Below, one piece after another: positions 1-8,264 of a stretch of 64,000 bases of DNA. A program made the position numbers and the translations under genes. Source of the stretch: Sphingobacterium spiritivorum. Lineage in GTDB: Bacteria; Bacteroidota; Bacteroidia; Sphingobacteriales; Sphingobacteriaceae. The notes under the pieces were generated by a model. That model was given only the letters and a program-made list of their open reading frames with translations, had not been told where the DNA came from and made no database searches. How positions within the stretch are numbered: the stretch's first letter is position 1; each line of letters starts with the position of its first letter. Location of the stretch: contig NZ_CP068082.1 of assembly GCF_016724845.1 (NCBI RefSeq), forward strand, positions 4,402,001-4,466,000, in the 5' to 3' direction.

Positions 1-40
1 TACAAGTAAGACAATCTATATATGAAAAAGTTTAAAAGTA

Positions 41-1153
41 TCATTCACTTAGATACTTAACAATCAGCTTTGCTGTTTTTTCAGAAGCACCGGGAGTGCC
101 TAACTTAGAGGCTAATACCTCATAATTCTCCATTACACTGGCTCTGTGTTCTTTATCATTGATCAGTAAAGCCAGTTCATTGGCAATTTCAAAATCTGTA
201 CAGTCTTCCTGAATAAGTTCTATTACGGACAGATAATCATTGATAAGATTTACAAGGGAAATGAATTTCACTTTAATGACCAACCGGGCAATTTTCACAC
301 TTAAAGCATTGGCTTTGTATACGACAACCTGAGGTACTTTAAGAATTCCGGTTTCCAATGTTGCCGTTCCGCTTGTTACTACAGCAGCTTCCGAATTGCG
401 CAGAAGATCATAAGTCTGATCAAAAACGATTTTTATAGGAAGGTCTTGAGTATATTGTTCGTAATAGGCTTTGTCGAAATTTGGCGCACCAGCTATTACA
501 AACTGATGTGCCGGAAAAAGAAAATACAACCTTACCATTTCCGGTAATATGCGTTCTATCTCCATTTTACGACTTCCGGGAAGCAAAGCGATGATATTAC
601 GTTCATTAAGATCGTTGTCTTTTTTGAAATCCGGATTAAAGCGATACTTGTCTATTGCATCTAAAAGAGGATTTCCAACGTAATCCACTTTCATGTTGAA
701 TTTTTTATAAAAGTCAACTTCGAAAGGAAGGATGCAAAACATATGATCTACTACACGACGAATCTTATACACTCTTTTCTGATTCCAGGCCCATATCTTG
801 GGTGAAATGTAATAGCATACTTTGATGCCATGTTTTTTTGCAAATTCCGCTATTTTGAGATTAAACCCAGGGAAATCAATAAGAATAACAGTATCAGGAC
901 GATAAGCCAAAAGATCTTTTTTTACTGCTTTCAGGTTTCTTGAAATCGTGCTCAGATTTTTGATAACCTCTACAAATCCCATGAATGCCATTTCAGAAGT
1001 GTGAATCAGAGCCGATTGACCTGTAGCAGTCTGCATCTGATTTCCGCCGACTATCCGGAATTCAGCCTGGCTATCCTCTTTTTTCAGTGATTCAATCAAA
1101 CTTGCACCGTGTAAATCTCCTGAAGTCTCTCCGGCAATAAGGTAGTATCTCAT
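41..1153 (-). CDS. lpxB: Lipid-A-disaccharide synthase
   Basis: A 370-residue GT19-family glycosyltransferase. It joins UDP-2,3-diacylglucosamine and lipid X into the lipid A disaccharide at the inner membrane. The N-terminus carries the family motif GETSGDLHGA (residues 8-17), and a conserved LLPGSRKMEI stretch and a late SGTATLETG loop are visible. Length is normal for the family (about 370-390). The start is an ATG directly before the conserved YYLIAGE strand. The stop lies 40 bases from the window edge, so downstream partners cannot be seen. The 156 bases upstream hold a weak promoter-like TATCTTTA and the porin terminator. Function is well supported by family knowledge. Confidence 0.95.
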   Translation of the reverse strand: MRYYLIAGETSGDLHGASLIESLKKEDSQAEFRIVGGNQMQTATGQSALIHTSEMAFMGFVEVIKNLSTISRNLKAVKKDLLAYRPDTVILIDFPGFNLKIAEFAKKHGIKVCYYISPKIWAWNQKRVYKIRRVVDHMFCILPFEVDFYKKFNMKVDYVGNPLLDAIDKYRFNPDFKKDNDLNERNIIALLPGSRKMEIERILPEMVRLYFLFPAHQFVIAGAPNFDKAYYEQYTQDLPIKIVFDQTYDLLRNSEAAVVTSGTATLETGILKVPQVVVYKANALSVKIARLVIKVKFISLVNLINDYLSVIELIQEDCTDFEIANELALLINDKEHRASVMENYEVLASKLGTPGASEKTAKLIVKYLSE

Positions 1154-1259
1154 GTAAAACTCGCTTTCCTGATTTGATTTTAAAGATAAGTATTAATACT
1201 CTTATGATGCAAAACTGATGAGATTTGCATATGTTTTTTTATATTTTACTGTAAAATAG

Positions 1260-1284
1260 TAAAGGCTGCCAGAAGCAGCCTTTA
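1260..1284 (-). terminator. Hairpin downstream of porin gene
   Basis: Perfect 10-bp inverted repeat (taaaggctgc / gcagccttta) with a 5-base loop, 25 bases after the porin stop codon on the minus strand. The following T-run is interrupted, so termination is probable but may be incomplete. Confidence 0.6.
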
Positions 1285-1309
1285 CGAATTAGTGTTATAT
1301 ATTGTCGAA

Positions 1310-2506
1310 TTAGATTCCTAATTCGACCTGAAAAGTAAATCCCCATTTATTATCATCCATCTTATTGTTATAATAACCATCTTTGACCAGATAGTTACCA
1401 TTCAATTGAAACTTCAGACGGTGTGCCTTCATGTACTTCGTAAGTCCGGCTTCCAGAATTTCTGTACGTTCCTCTTTGGGACGAATATCTTTATGCGGAT
1501 CTACAAAAGTATATCTTCCTGCCAGTTCATATCCTTTGCTGAATAAATAGCTGATCTGCTGATTTATACCATATCCTTTATAAACATATACTTCTTTTCC
1601 TTCCAGGTCCTGATTAAAAGGATTATCCACATTCCGTTTCATATATTCCACCTGATAGGCAAATCCGTTGTACTTAAATATCGCATCAGCAAATAATGTA
1701 CTCAGATCCTTTGCGTCCTTTACAAATGCTCCGGTCTGTCCGCTTAGACGGGTCGTCTTGTTGTTAAAACTATAACCGCCACCGATAGACAATTTAGGAG
1801 TCTCTTCTCTTTCCAGATCACCTTCGGAATAATCACCTGAATTTGTAAACTGACCAAATGGGAGGAATTCTAAACGTCCTGTATAGGCTAAGCCATTGTC
1901 TGTGGTATTTACAGCTCTTCCTTCTCCGGTAGATATCTCCGCTTTCAGGTTGAAAGGCATATCTCCGATCTTTTTGGAAAGATTAGCAGATATACCAAAA
2001 TCCCGGTCAATTGAAAAGTTTGCATTGACAATGGAACGTTCTGCAAACTGTAGCTGCCCGGAAGAATTGACACGCTGACGGTTACCCGGAAGTTTGTTCT
2101 GACCGAATCCTATATAAAAATCGTCACTGAAATTATAGAAAATCACCGCATCACGAACAATATTCGGAATTCCGGAATCATCAAAATCCTGATCTCCACG
2201 CGTGAATGCCAATTGAACAGAATAACTGATCTTAGGTGTGTAGATATAGCCGTCTACACGCATGCGCAGCCGTCTGACACGTGCTTCCCACTCATCATTT
2301 TTTTCACCATCCAGTGTATTCGTATACTTGACGCGATTCTGCATCCGAAACCTGAAATTAGTGTAAAAAAGCGAATCTTTACTCGTGAACTGTATTCCTT
2401 TAAAATTTAGAATAGTAGCTCTGTCATCCCGTTCCTGAGCATTAACATGGGTGCATACTAATGCTATTCCAATGGTCAACAAAGCTCTGAATCCTGTTTT
2501 TCTCAT
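1310..2506 (-). CDS. OprP/OprO-like phosphate-selective porin family protein
   Basis: Outer-membrane beta-barrel of about 398 residues with an N-terminal signal peptide ending in THVNAQ. Features of the porin O/P family are visible: an early FRMQNRVKY strand, a WEARVRRLRMRVDGYIYTP segment, and YNFSDDFYIGFGQNKLPGNRQR. The protein ends in an amphipathic strand. The start chosen is the ATG at 2506, giving a proper signal peptide; an upstream in-frame ATG (2569) would put a non-signal extension in front and overlap aguA. It lies 32 bases after aguA on the same strand, so it may be the last gene of the agmatine/beta-lactamase run. Substrate cannot be told from sequence. Confidence 0.8.
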   Translation of the reverse strand: MRKTGFRALLTIGIALVCTHVNAQERDDRATILNFKGIQFTSKDSLFYTNFRFRMQNRVKYTNTLDGEKNDEWEARVRRLRMRVDGYIYTPKISYSVQLAFTRGDQDFDDSGIPNIVRDAVIFYNFSDDFYIGFGQNKLPGNRQRVNSSGQLQFAERSIVNANFSIDRDFGISANLSKKIGDMPFNLKAEISTGEGRAVNTTDNGLAYTGRLEFLPFGQFTNSGDYSEGDLEREETPKLSIGGGYSFNNKTTRLSGQTGAFVKDAKDLSTLFADAIFKYNGFAYQVEYMKRNVDNPFNQDLEGKEVYVYKGYGINQQISYLFSKGYELAGRYTFVDPHKDIRPKEERTEILEAGLTKYMKAHRLKFQLNGNYLVKDGYYNNKMDDNKWGFTFQVELGI

Positions 2507-2538
2507 ATTATTTAAGCGGAGGTTAGTAAAACGTATAT

Positions 2539-3597
2539 CTATAACAGGGGTTCTTGCTGGCTCAGACAATGGAAACTACCTAATCCCCAGATAATATCTA
2601 CTGAATTGATACCGATGACTTTGCGGGAAGGAAAACACTCCTGCAAAATAGCTAATGCTTTCTCATCATTTACATCATTGAAAACAGGGACTACGACAAC
2701 TTCATTGGCAATGTAAAAATTAGCATATGAAGCCGGAAGTCTGGTGTCTTCATGGATGACAGGAGAGGGCATAGGTAAGGTAATAATATTAAGCGATTCA
2801 CCGTTTTTCAATCTGAATGAGCGTAATGTCTCCAGATTTTCCTGTAACAGCAGGTAGTTTTCGTCTAATGGATTTGATTCCACTACAGTGACTACGGTGT
2901 TTTCATTTATGAAACGTGTAATATCGTCAATATGTCCGTCTGTATCATCACCTACGATACCGTCCCCAAGCCATAATACCTGATCCTGACCATAAAATTC
3001 AAGCAGATATTGCTCGATCTGTTCTTTGTTGAGGTGCGGGTTGCGATTCTCATTCAACAGACATGCTGTAGTTGTCAGTACCGTTCCGGCACCATTAAAT
3101 TCCACAGAACCACCTTCCATTACAATAGGAGGGGTAAAGAGACGGTGTCCGAAGTGCTGAGCAATCTTTGTCGGTACGACATCATCCAGATCAAAAGGGG
3201 GGTATTTACCTCCCCAGGCATTATAGCCCCAATCTACTACTGCTTTTTCTCCGGAGTCCTGATTCAATACGAATGCAGGTCCGTGATCACGGCACCAGGC
3301 GTCGTTTGTTGGATTAAAATAAAATTCAATATTGGCCAGATTTGCTTCTGCATCGTTCAGATGATTCCATGCAAACTGTTTCATTTCTTCATCAGCTACG
3401 TTAATCCGTACTTTTTGAGCTTCGGCAACAGCTTTGATAAATTGTGCATACGGAGCATATACAGTCTCTAATTTGCCAGGCCAGGACTCTTCCTTATGCG
3501 GCCAACTGAGCCACATAGCTTCTTGTGGTGCCCATTCTGCAGGAAATGAAAAACCCAATGCTTTGGGTGTTGAAGATAAATCTATAGATGAATTCAC
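2539..3597 (-). CDS. aguA: Agmatine deiminase
   Basis: A 352-residue member of the PAD_porph / agmatine deiminase family (guanidino-group-modifying fold). It hydrolyses agmatine to N-carbamoylputrescine and ammonia. Visible signatures are WLSWPH near residue 30, WCRDHGP, GGSVEFNGAGTVL, GDDTDGHIDD and the C-terminal FHCLSQQEP, which holds the expected catalytic Cys344. It starts 6 bases after the metallo-beta-lactamase stop, so the two are almost certainly on one transcript. The second enzyme of the pathway, aguB, is just upstream on the same strand. Together they convert agmatine to putrescine. Confidence 0.93.
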   Translation of the reverse strand: MNSSIDLSSTPKALGFSFPAEWAPQEAMWLSWPHKEESWPGKLETVYAPYAQFIKAVAEAQKVRINVADEEMKQFAWNHLNDAEANLANIEFYFNPTNDAWCRDHGPAFVLNQDSGEKAVVDWGYNAWGGKYPPFDLDDVVPTKIAQHFGHRLFTPPIVMEGGSVEFNGAGTVLTTTACLLNENRNPHLNKEQIEQYLLEFYGQDQVLWLGDGIVGDDTDGHIDDITRFINENTVVTVVESNPLDENYLLLQENLETLRSFRLKNGESLNIITLPMPSPVIHEDTRLPASYANFYIANEVVVVPVFNDVNDEKALAILQECFPSRKVIGINSVDIIWGLGSFHCLSQQEPLL

Positions 3598-3603
3598 TGT
3601 GTT

Positions 3604-4323
3604 CTATTGTGTTAATAATTTAAGCGTATTTTCGAGATGACCCTGTTGTTTCCATCCATCATGTCCGGGTATGACCCAATTGATCTTTTTAAAGGTCTGT
3701 TGAATTTTACTGATAGTTTTCGGCCATTCTTTGACATTTGCTTCTCCGACATAACCTAAGTTTTTGGCTTCACTGCTTTTTATCAGACATCCGCCGTCTA
3801 ATATTTTTTCTTTCGGAAACCATATGACCACATTATCTGCGGTATGTCCCTCTCCAAAATACTTGATTACGAATTGCTTTCCTCCTATATGGATAGTCTT
3901 GTCCAGCTCAATAAGATGTGTCGCTTCGGGCTTGTGATCGGCCTTCAGAATTGCATTTGTAGCTGCAGTAGCATACGTCGGAATTCCTTTTTTATTAAAA
4001 AAACCAAATCCTCCTGCTCTGTCTTCATGTGAATGTGTTGCATACACTGCAATAACTTCCTGATGATGCCTGTTACGTATAGAATCCAGTAAAGGTTGAT
4101 ACTGATCCGGATCCCAGGGTGTATCAAAGAGTATTACACCATCTTTAGAAAGCATATACAGAGCGTTGGCAGATGTTTTTACGCCACTGTACGCTACATA
4201 TGTGGTATATATATAGAAGTCTTTCGTCAACTTTTCTATCTTAAGGCCCGGCTCCTGACTAAATCCGGAATGAGCCATTGTAAGCAGAAATAGAATCAGA
4301 AATATGGATTTGTTGAACCTCAT
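3604..4323 (-). CDS. Subclass B1 metallo-beta-lactamase
   Basis: A 239-residue secreted zinc hydrolase with a signal peptide ending near GFSQ. All B1 metal ligands are seen: His97, His99 and Asp101 in HSHEDRAGG, His160 in GEGHTADN, Cys179 in DGGCLIKS, and His221 in PGHDGW. Lys182, three residues after the Cys, matches the conserved substrate-binding Lys of B1 enzymes. The GGCLIKS-EAKNLGY stretch resembles the chromosomal BlaB/IND/EBR-type enzymes of Bacteroidota. From family knowledge it should hydrolyse penicillins, cephalosporins and probably carbapenems in the periplasm; the actual spectrum is inference. It sits between aguB (72-base gap) and aguA (6-base gap). Nothing mobile is nearby, and base composition matches its neighbours, so it looks resident. 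Confidence 0.92.
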   Translation of the reverse strand: MRFNKSIFLILFLLTMAHSGFSQEPGLKIEKLTKDFYIYTTYVAYSGVKTSANALYMLSKDGVILFDTPWDPDQYQPLLDSIRNRHHQEVIAVYATHSHEDRAGGFGFFNKKGIPTYATAATNAILKADHKPEATHLIELDKTIHIGGKQFVIKYFGEGHTADNVVIWFPKEKILDGGCLIKSSEAKNLGYVGEANVKEWPKTISKIQQTFKKINWVIPGHDGWKQQGHLENTLKLLTQ

Positions 4324-4354
4324 TGTACTGTGTGATTTAATAAATATAGATTCT

Positions 4355-4384
4355 ACAGACTTCTGATTCAGAACAGAAGCCTGT
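4355..4384 (-). other. Hairpin in the aguB to beta-lactamase gap
   Basis: Inverted repeat acagacttctg / cagaagcctgt (one mismatch, 8-base loop) in the 72-base gap between aguB and the beta-lactamase gene. No T-run follows on the minus strand, so it is not a typical terminator. It could be an operator or a processing/stability hairpin in the transcript. Confidence 0.35.
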
Positions 4385-4395
4385 AAAATATAATG

Positions 4396-5271
4396 TTAGT
4401 CTTCGTCAATGAAGCGCTTTGTGATCGGTTGATAGGAGTCGATTCGTCTGTCACGCAGGAATGGCCAGTGTTTACGGAAGTAGTCCGACTGATTGAGATC
4501 CAGTTCGACAACTTCTACTTCTTCCTGATCATGAGATGCCAGATAAAGCAATTTACCCTGTGCGTTGGCGACAAAGCTGCCTCCCCAGAATTTCATAGCA
4601 CCATCCTGCTCAAAACCGACCCTGTTGACACTAACAACAGGCACTCCATTCGCTACCGCATGTGAGCGCTGGATAGTTTGCCAGGCATTGTATTGATCCG
4701 TATTTGTTTCTTCATCCTGATCTGTCGCCCATCCGATAGCTGTAGGGTAGAATAAGATCTCTGCACCCATTAATGCGGTAATACGGGAAGCTTCAGGATA
4801 CCATTGATCCCAACAGATAAGAATACCGATTTTTCCAAATTTGGTTGAAAAAACTTTATATCCCAGATCTCCGGGAGTAAAGTAGAATTTTTCGTAAAAT
4901 GCAGGATCATCAGGGATATGCATTTTGCGGTATTTACCTAAATAACTTCCGTCAGCATCCAGGATGGCTGTTGTATTGTGGTAAAGCCCTTGTGTACGCT
5001 TTTCAAAGAGGGATGCAATGATAACTACACCCAATTCTTTAGCCACAACAGCTAATGCATCTGTAGATGGTCCAGGAATAGATTCAGCTAAATCAAAATT
5101 ATCATAATCTTCTACATCACAGAAATAAAGGGATGTGAAAAGTTCTTGTAAACAAACGATTTGTGCGCCTTTAGCTGCAGCTTCTCTTACTTTAACAATA
5201 GCTTTGTCCAGGTTTGCCTGTTTGTCTTTTTCACAGGACATCTGTACAATTCCTACTTTAACTTTGCTCAT
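4396..5271 (-). CDS. aguB: N-carbamoylputrescine amidohydrolase
   Basis: A 291-residue carbon-nitrogen hydrolase (nitrilase superfamily). It converts N-carbamoylputrescine to putrescine, CO2 and ammonia. The Glu-Lys-Cys triad is visible: Glu43 in CLQELF, Lys117 in YRKMHIP and Cys153 in LICWDQWYPE. The GATD-type DQWYPEASR stretch and the long WATDQDEETNTDQYNAW loop are typical of the AguB group. The start at 5271 (SKVKVGIVQMSC) fits the family; an in-frame ATG nine codons upstream is possible but adds an unconserved tail. It is the first gene of the minus-strand run with the beta-lactamase and aguA. Confidence 0.93.
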   Translation of the reverse strand: MSKVKVGIVQMSCEKDKQANLDKAIVKVREAAAKGAQIVCLQELFTSLYFCDVEDYDNFDLAESIPGPSTDALAVVAKELGVVIIASLFEKRTQGLYHNTTAILDADGSYLGKYRKMHIPDDPAFYEKFYFTPGDLGYKVFSTKFGKIGILICWDQWYPEASRITALMGAEILFYPTAIGWATDQDEETNTDQYNAWQTIQRSHAVANGVPVVSVNRVGFEQDGAMKFWGGSFVANAQGKLLYLASHDQEEVEVVELDLNQSDYFRKHWPFLRDRRIDSYQPITKRFIDED

Positions 5272-5407
5272 TTCTAATTTATCAAAATTGTTAAACATAC
5301 AAAGATAGCAATATCGATCGAAATATAGGTGTTTGAAATTTTAATTAACTTGTTTACAGTGTCTTAACTTTATTTTGTTTATATTCTCTTTTAACGTCCA
5401 AAGCGGA

Positions 5408-5454
5408 TTAAACAAGAAAGGGTTCCTGAAGTTCAGGAACCCTTTCTTGTTTAA
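5408..5454 (-). terminator. Long perfect terminator hairpin after GH109 gene
   Basis: The arms 5408-5430 and 5432-5454 are perfect reverse complements (23 bp, core aagaaagggttcctgaa) around a single central base. The hairpin lies 17 bases after the GH109 stop on the minus strand and isolates it from aguB. Confidence 0.8.
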
Positions 5455-5471
5455 AATAAGGAGATAACGGT

Positions 5472-6815
5472 TTAGAAGCCGCTATCATCCAACATAAAGG
5501 TATTCTTTTTGGTTTTCCATTTTCCACTGGTGAAATCCGGAAATTCCAGTGTCTTGTTTCCTGCTTTGATAGATTCCGTTGATAATGGGAATACTGCACT
5601 CATCGTTACAGAATCGTACACATCAATTGGAGTCTGGCGTTTTTGTTTTACAGCCTGTATAAATCCGTTAAATACAAACCAGTCCATACCTCCGTGACCG
5701 GATCCGTTTGCTACTTCTTCGTATTTTTTCCAGATCGGATGGTCGTATTTTTTTACCCAGTCTGCTGCAGGATCCCATGCATGAGGCTTAGATTGTCCTT
5801 CAATATGGATACCATTCGCGACATCCATCCAGATTCCTTTTGTACCCTGTACACGGAATCCTATAGAATAAGGTCTTGGTAAGTGTGTATCATGTGTCAA
5901 CAACATTGTTTCTCCATTTGCACACTGTAACATCGTCTGTGTGATGTCCCCATTTTTATAATTCAATTTAGCATTTGGATGACCCGGAGACATTTTCTCT
6001 ACATAGGCAGCCAGGCCTCTTGCTTTACTGGAATAAGAAGTAATATGTGTAAATCTGTTTCCGGCGTTGATATCAGCAAAATGCATGATCGGACCTAATC
6101 CGTGAGTAGGGTACAGGTCACCGTCTTGTTCTACATTATATTTGGTTCTCCACTGCGCTTCTGAAATAGCCTTAGGACCAAACTCAACTCCTTTGCCGTA
6201 ATAGCTTTTACCATCATTGAATAGCACCTCTCTTAAATCGTGCTGATAACCACCTTCCAGGTGCAGGATCTCTCCGAAAAGACCTTGACGGTGCATATTT
6301 AATACCGCTAATACATCACGACGGTAAGCCACATTTTCCAATGTCATATAAGGCTTTCCTGTCTGCTCAGATGCTTTTACAACATCCCAATGATCTTTTA
6401 CCGTCAGACCGGCTATTACTTCACAACCCACATACAAGCCCGCTTTCATGGCATCAATAGCCTGATTTTTGTGGAATTCCCATGGAGTTGCGATAATAAC
6501 GGCATCCAGCTTTTCGTTATCCAGCATTTTTTTGTAAGCATCAACACTTCCGGTATACTCTTTAGGAAGTTTAGCACCTTTTTTGTCAAACTGCTTACGG
6601 CATTGTGTCAATGACTCTTCTTGTGTATCACATATAGCGACAATCTCTACATCATCTCTATTCAAAGCAATCGCTACATGGTTACGTCCTCTCAGACCTA
6701 CACCAATAAAAGCTATTCTTACTTTACCATCCTGAGCAAATAAATCTGTGCTTGACATGATCCCTAAACCAGCTGAGGCAGCAGCTGTAGTTCTAATAAA
6801 ATTTCTTCTATCCAT
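5472..6815 (-). CDS. GH109-type Gfo/Idh/MocA glycosidase (alpha-N-acetylgalactosaminidase family)
   Basis: A 447-residue NAD-dependent glycoside hydrolase of the Gfo/Idh/MocA fold. A twin-arginine signal (DRRNFIRTTAAASAGLG) predicts export of the folded, cofactor-loaded protein. The Rossmann motif is FIGVGLRGRNH (about residues 35-45), followed by EIVAICDT. The conserved EVIAGLTVKDHWD and YPTHGLGPIMH segments match GH109, in which a His in this region is catalytic. Known members remove alpha-linked GalNAc, but many relatives are untested, so the substrate is inferred. The divergent neighbour looks like an N-acetylhexosamine kinase, which would use the released sugar. LacI-type operators lie in the shared upstream region. 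Confidence 0.85.
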   Translation of the reverse strand: MDRRNFIRTTAAASAGLGIMSSTDLFAQDGKVRIAFIGVGLRGRNHVAIALNRDDVEIVAICDTQEESLTQCRKQFDKKGAKLPKEYTGSVDAYKKMLDNEKLDAVIIATPWEFHKNQAIDAMKAGLYVGCEVIAGLTVKDHWDVVKASEQTGKPYMTLENVAYRRDVLAVLNMHRQGLFGEILHLEGGYQHDLREVLFNDGKSYYGKGVEFGPKAISEAQWRTKYNVEQDGDLYPTHGLGPIMHFADINAGNRFTHITSYSSKARGLAAYVEKMSPGHPNAKLNYKNGDITQTMLQCANGETMLLTHDTHLPRPYSIGFRVQGTKGIWMDVANGIHIEGQSKPHAWDPAADWVKKYDHPIWKKYEEVANGSGHGGMDWFVFNGFIQAVKQKRQTPIDVYDSVTMSAVFPLSTESIKAGNKTLEFPDFTSGKWKTKKNTFMLDDSGF

Positions 6816-6945
6816 AACTGTTTGTTAACCGATTAAAGTTTGATATCTTAATTTAATCGAATTTATAATGTGTCAAGGGCGTATTTAAAAAGGTTTATAA
6901 CCACTTCACTCAACAAATATATATATTGATTTCTAAAAACTTTTG

Positions 6946-6960
6946 TGCAATCGTTTGTTC
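6946..6960 (+). promoter_or_regulatory. LacI-type operator, site 1
   Basis: tgcaatcgtttgttc resembles the LacI/GalR-family operator pattern TGNAANCGNTTNCA with a central CG. Its core caatcgtttg is the exact reverse complement of the core of a second site 21 bases downstream. It lies 130 bases upstream of the GH109 start and 115 bases before the kinase gene. No LacI-family gene is present in this window. Confidence 0.55.
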
Positions 6961-6976
6961 AATTTCTTAAATTTTA

Positions 6977-6990
6977 TGCAAACGATTGAG
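6977..6990 (+). promoter_or_regulatory. LacI-type operator, site 2
   Basis: tgcaaacgattgag matches the LacI-family pattern closely (TG-AA-CG-TT). Together with site 1 it forms a paired inverted arrangement, centre-to-centre about 31 bases (roughly three helical turns), consistent with cooperative binding between divergent promoters. Confidence 0.55.
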
Positions 6991-7074
6991 TTTAAATTTT
7001 TTTATTATTTAGATAATTTATATTGATATTAGCCAAACTAATCAATAATAAACTGCTCATTTTTAAAAAACATT

Positions 7075-8196
7075 ATGTCAGATTTGAATTCTGTTAACAT
7101 AGATAGAAACTTATATATAGCCAATCAATTCGCAATAGACGGAGAAGTATTAGATGTAGCGCCATTTGGCTCAGGGCATATAAATGATACCTTTAAAGTA
7201 GTGACTACATCTACTACGAAGTATTTGTTGCAGCGCATAAATCATCATATTTTTCAGGATGTAGACGGGTTGATGGAGAATATCCGTCTGGTGATAGAAA
7301 GGTTAAAAGAAGATTATAAAAGTAAAGGATTAGAGAAGACTGAAATTGATAAAAGAGTACTTACGCTGATCGCTACACGAAATGGTCTGGCTTATTATAA
7401 TGATGAGGATGGGGATTACTGGCGTATGTTTATCCTGTTGGATCATACTAAGAGCTATGATGTGGTCGAAACAACAGTGCAGGCTTATGAAGGCGGGAAA
7501 GCATTCGGTCATTTTCAAAAGCAGCTTTCTGATCTGGATGCCAACAAGTTGGTGGAAATACTCCCCAATTTCCATAATGTAGAATTCAGACTTTCCAACC
7601 TTAGAAATGCCATTTCTACGGATCAGGTTTCCAGAGTAGGAGAAGTACAGGACTTATTAGATTATATCTTTTCACTGGAAGACAGAATGAAAACCATTCT
7701 GGAGTGGGGAAAAGCCAATAAATTACCCTTACGCATCACACATAATGATACAAAATTCAATAACGTGTTGCTAGATCAGGATGATCAGGCACAATGTGTT
7801 ATTGATCTGGATACCGTAATGCCAGGCTTTGTGGCATATGATTTTGGTGATGCCATCCGTACAATTATCAATTCGGGAGCTGAAGATGAAGAAGATCTGA
7901 GCCGGGTAACTCTTAATATTCCGCTATTTGAAGCCTATGCCAACGGATACATGAGTGAAGCAAAGGTCTTTTTAACGGATTACGAAAAGAATTCCTTATT
8001 ACCGGGCGTGTTTTTATTGCCTTATATGCAGGCTGTTCGTTTCCTTACTGACTATCTCGAAGGCGATCATTATTATAAAATTCATTATACAGATCATAAC
8101 CTTGTGCGCACCAAATCTCAACTCAAACTGGTTAAAGAGCTGGAATTGCATGAGGATAAGTTAAAAGAAATATTAACAAGTGCTGTTAATGCCTGA
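7075..8196 (+). CDS. APH-fold sugar kinase, N-acetylhexosamine 1-kinase-like
   Basis: A 373-residue phosphotransferase of the aminoglycoside/choline kinase fold. The catalytic loop HNDTKFNNVL and the metal-binding VIDLDTVMPG are visible, and the N-terminal GSGHINDTFKV is the nucleotide loop. The pattern resembles NahK, which makes GalNAc-1-P or GlcNAc-1-P. Divergence from a GH109 gene and the shared operators support a role in phosphorylating the released amino sugar in the cytoplasm. Substrate is inference; choline, homoserine or other sugars are alternatives. A terminator separates it from the following CBM9-like gene. Confidence 0.75.
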   Translation: MSDLNSVNIDRNLYIANQFAIDGEVLDVAPFGSGHINDTFKVVTTSTTKYLLQRINHHIFQDVDGLMENIRLVIERLKEDYKSKGLEKTEIDKRVLTLIATRNGLAYYNDEDGDYWRMFILLDHTKSYDVVETTVQAYEGGKAFGHFQKQLSDLDANKLVEILPNFHNVEFRLSNLRNAISTDQVSRVGEVQDLLDYIFSLEDRMKTILEWGKANKLPLRITHNDTKFNNVLLDQDDQAQCVIDLDTVMPGFVAYDFGDAIRTIINSGAEDEEDLSRVTLNIPLFEAYANGYMSEAKVFLTDYEKNSLLPGVFLLPYMQAVRFLTDYLEGDHYYKIHYTDHNLVRTKSQLKLVKELELHEDKLKEILTSAVNA

Positions 8197-8221
8197 AAAA
8201 AAAATAGTAAATTAGAACCCT

Positions 8222-8250
8222 AAGCATAACAACTACTGTTATGCTTTTTT
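8222..8250 (+). terminator. Terminator after sugar kinase gene
   Basis: Perfect 9-bp stem aagcataac / gttatgctt with a 7-base loop and a following T-run, between the kinase stop (8196) and the CBM9-like start (8265). Confidence 0.8.
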
Positions 8251-8264
8251 AATTTTATGATCCA

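Noticed and set aside
3010..3471. 153-residue antisense frame within aguA
   Set aside because: It lies fully opposite a conserved gene, has no domain pattern and no start signals.
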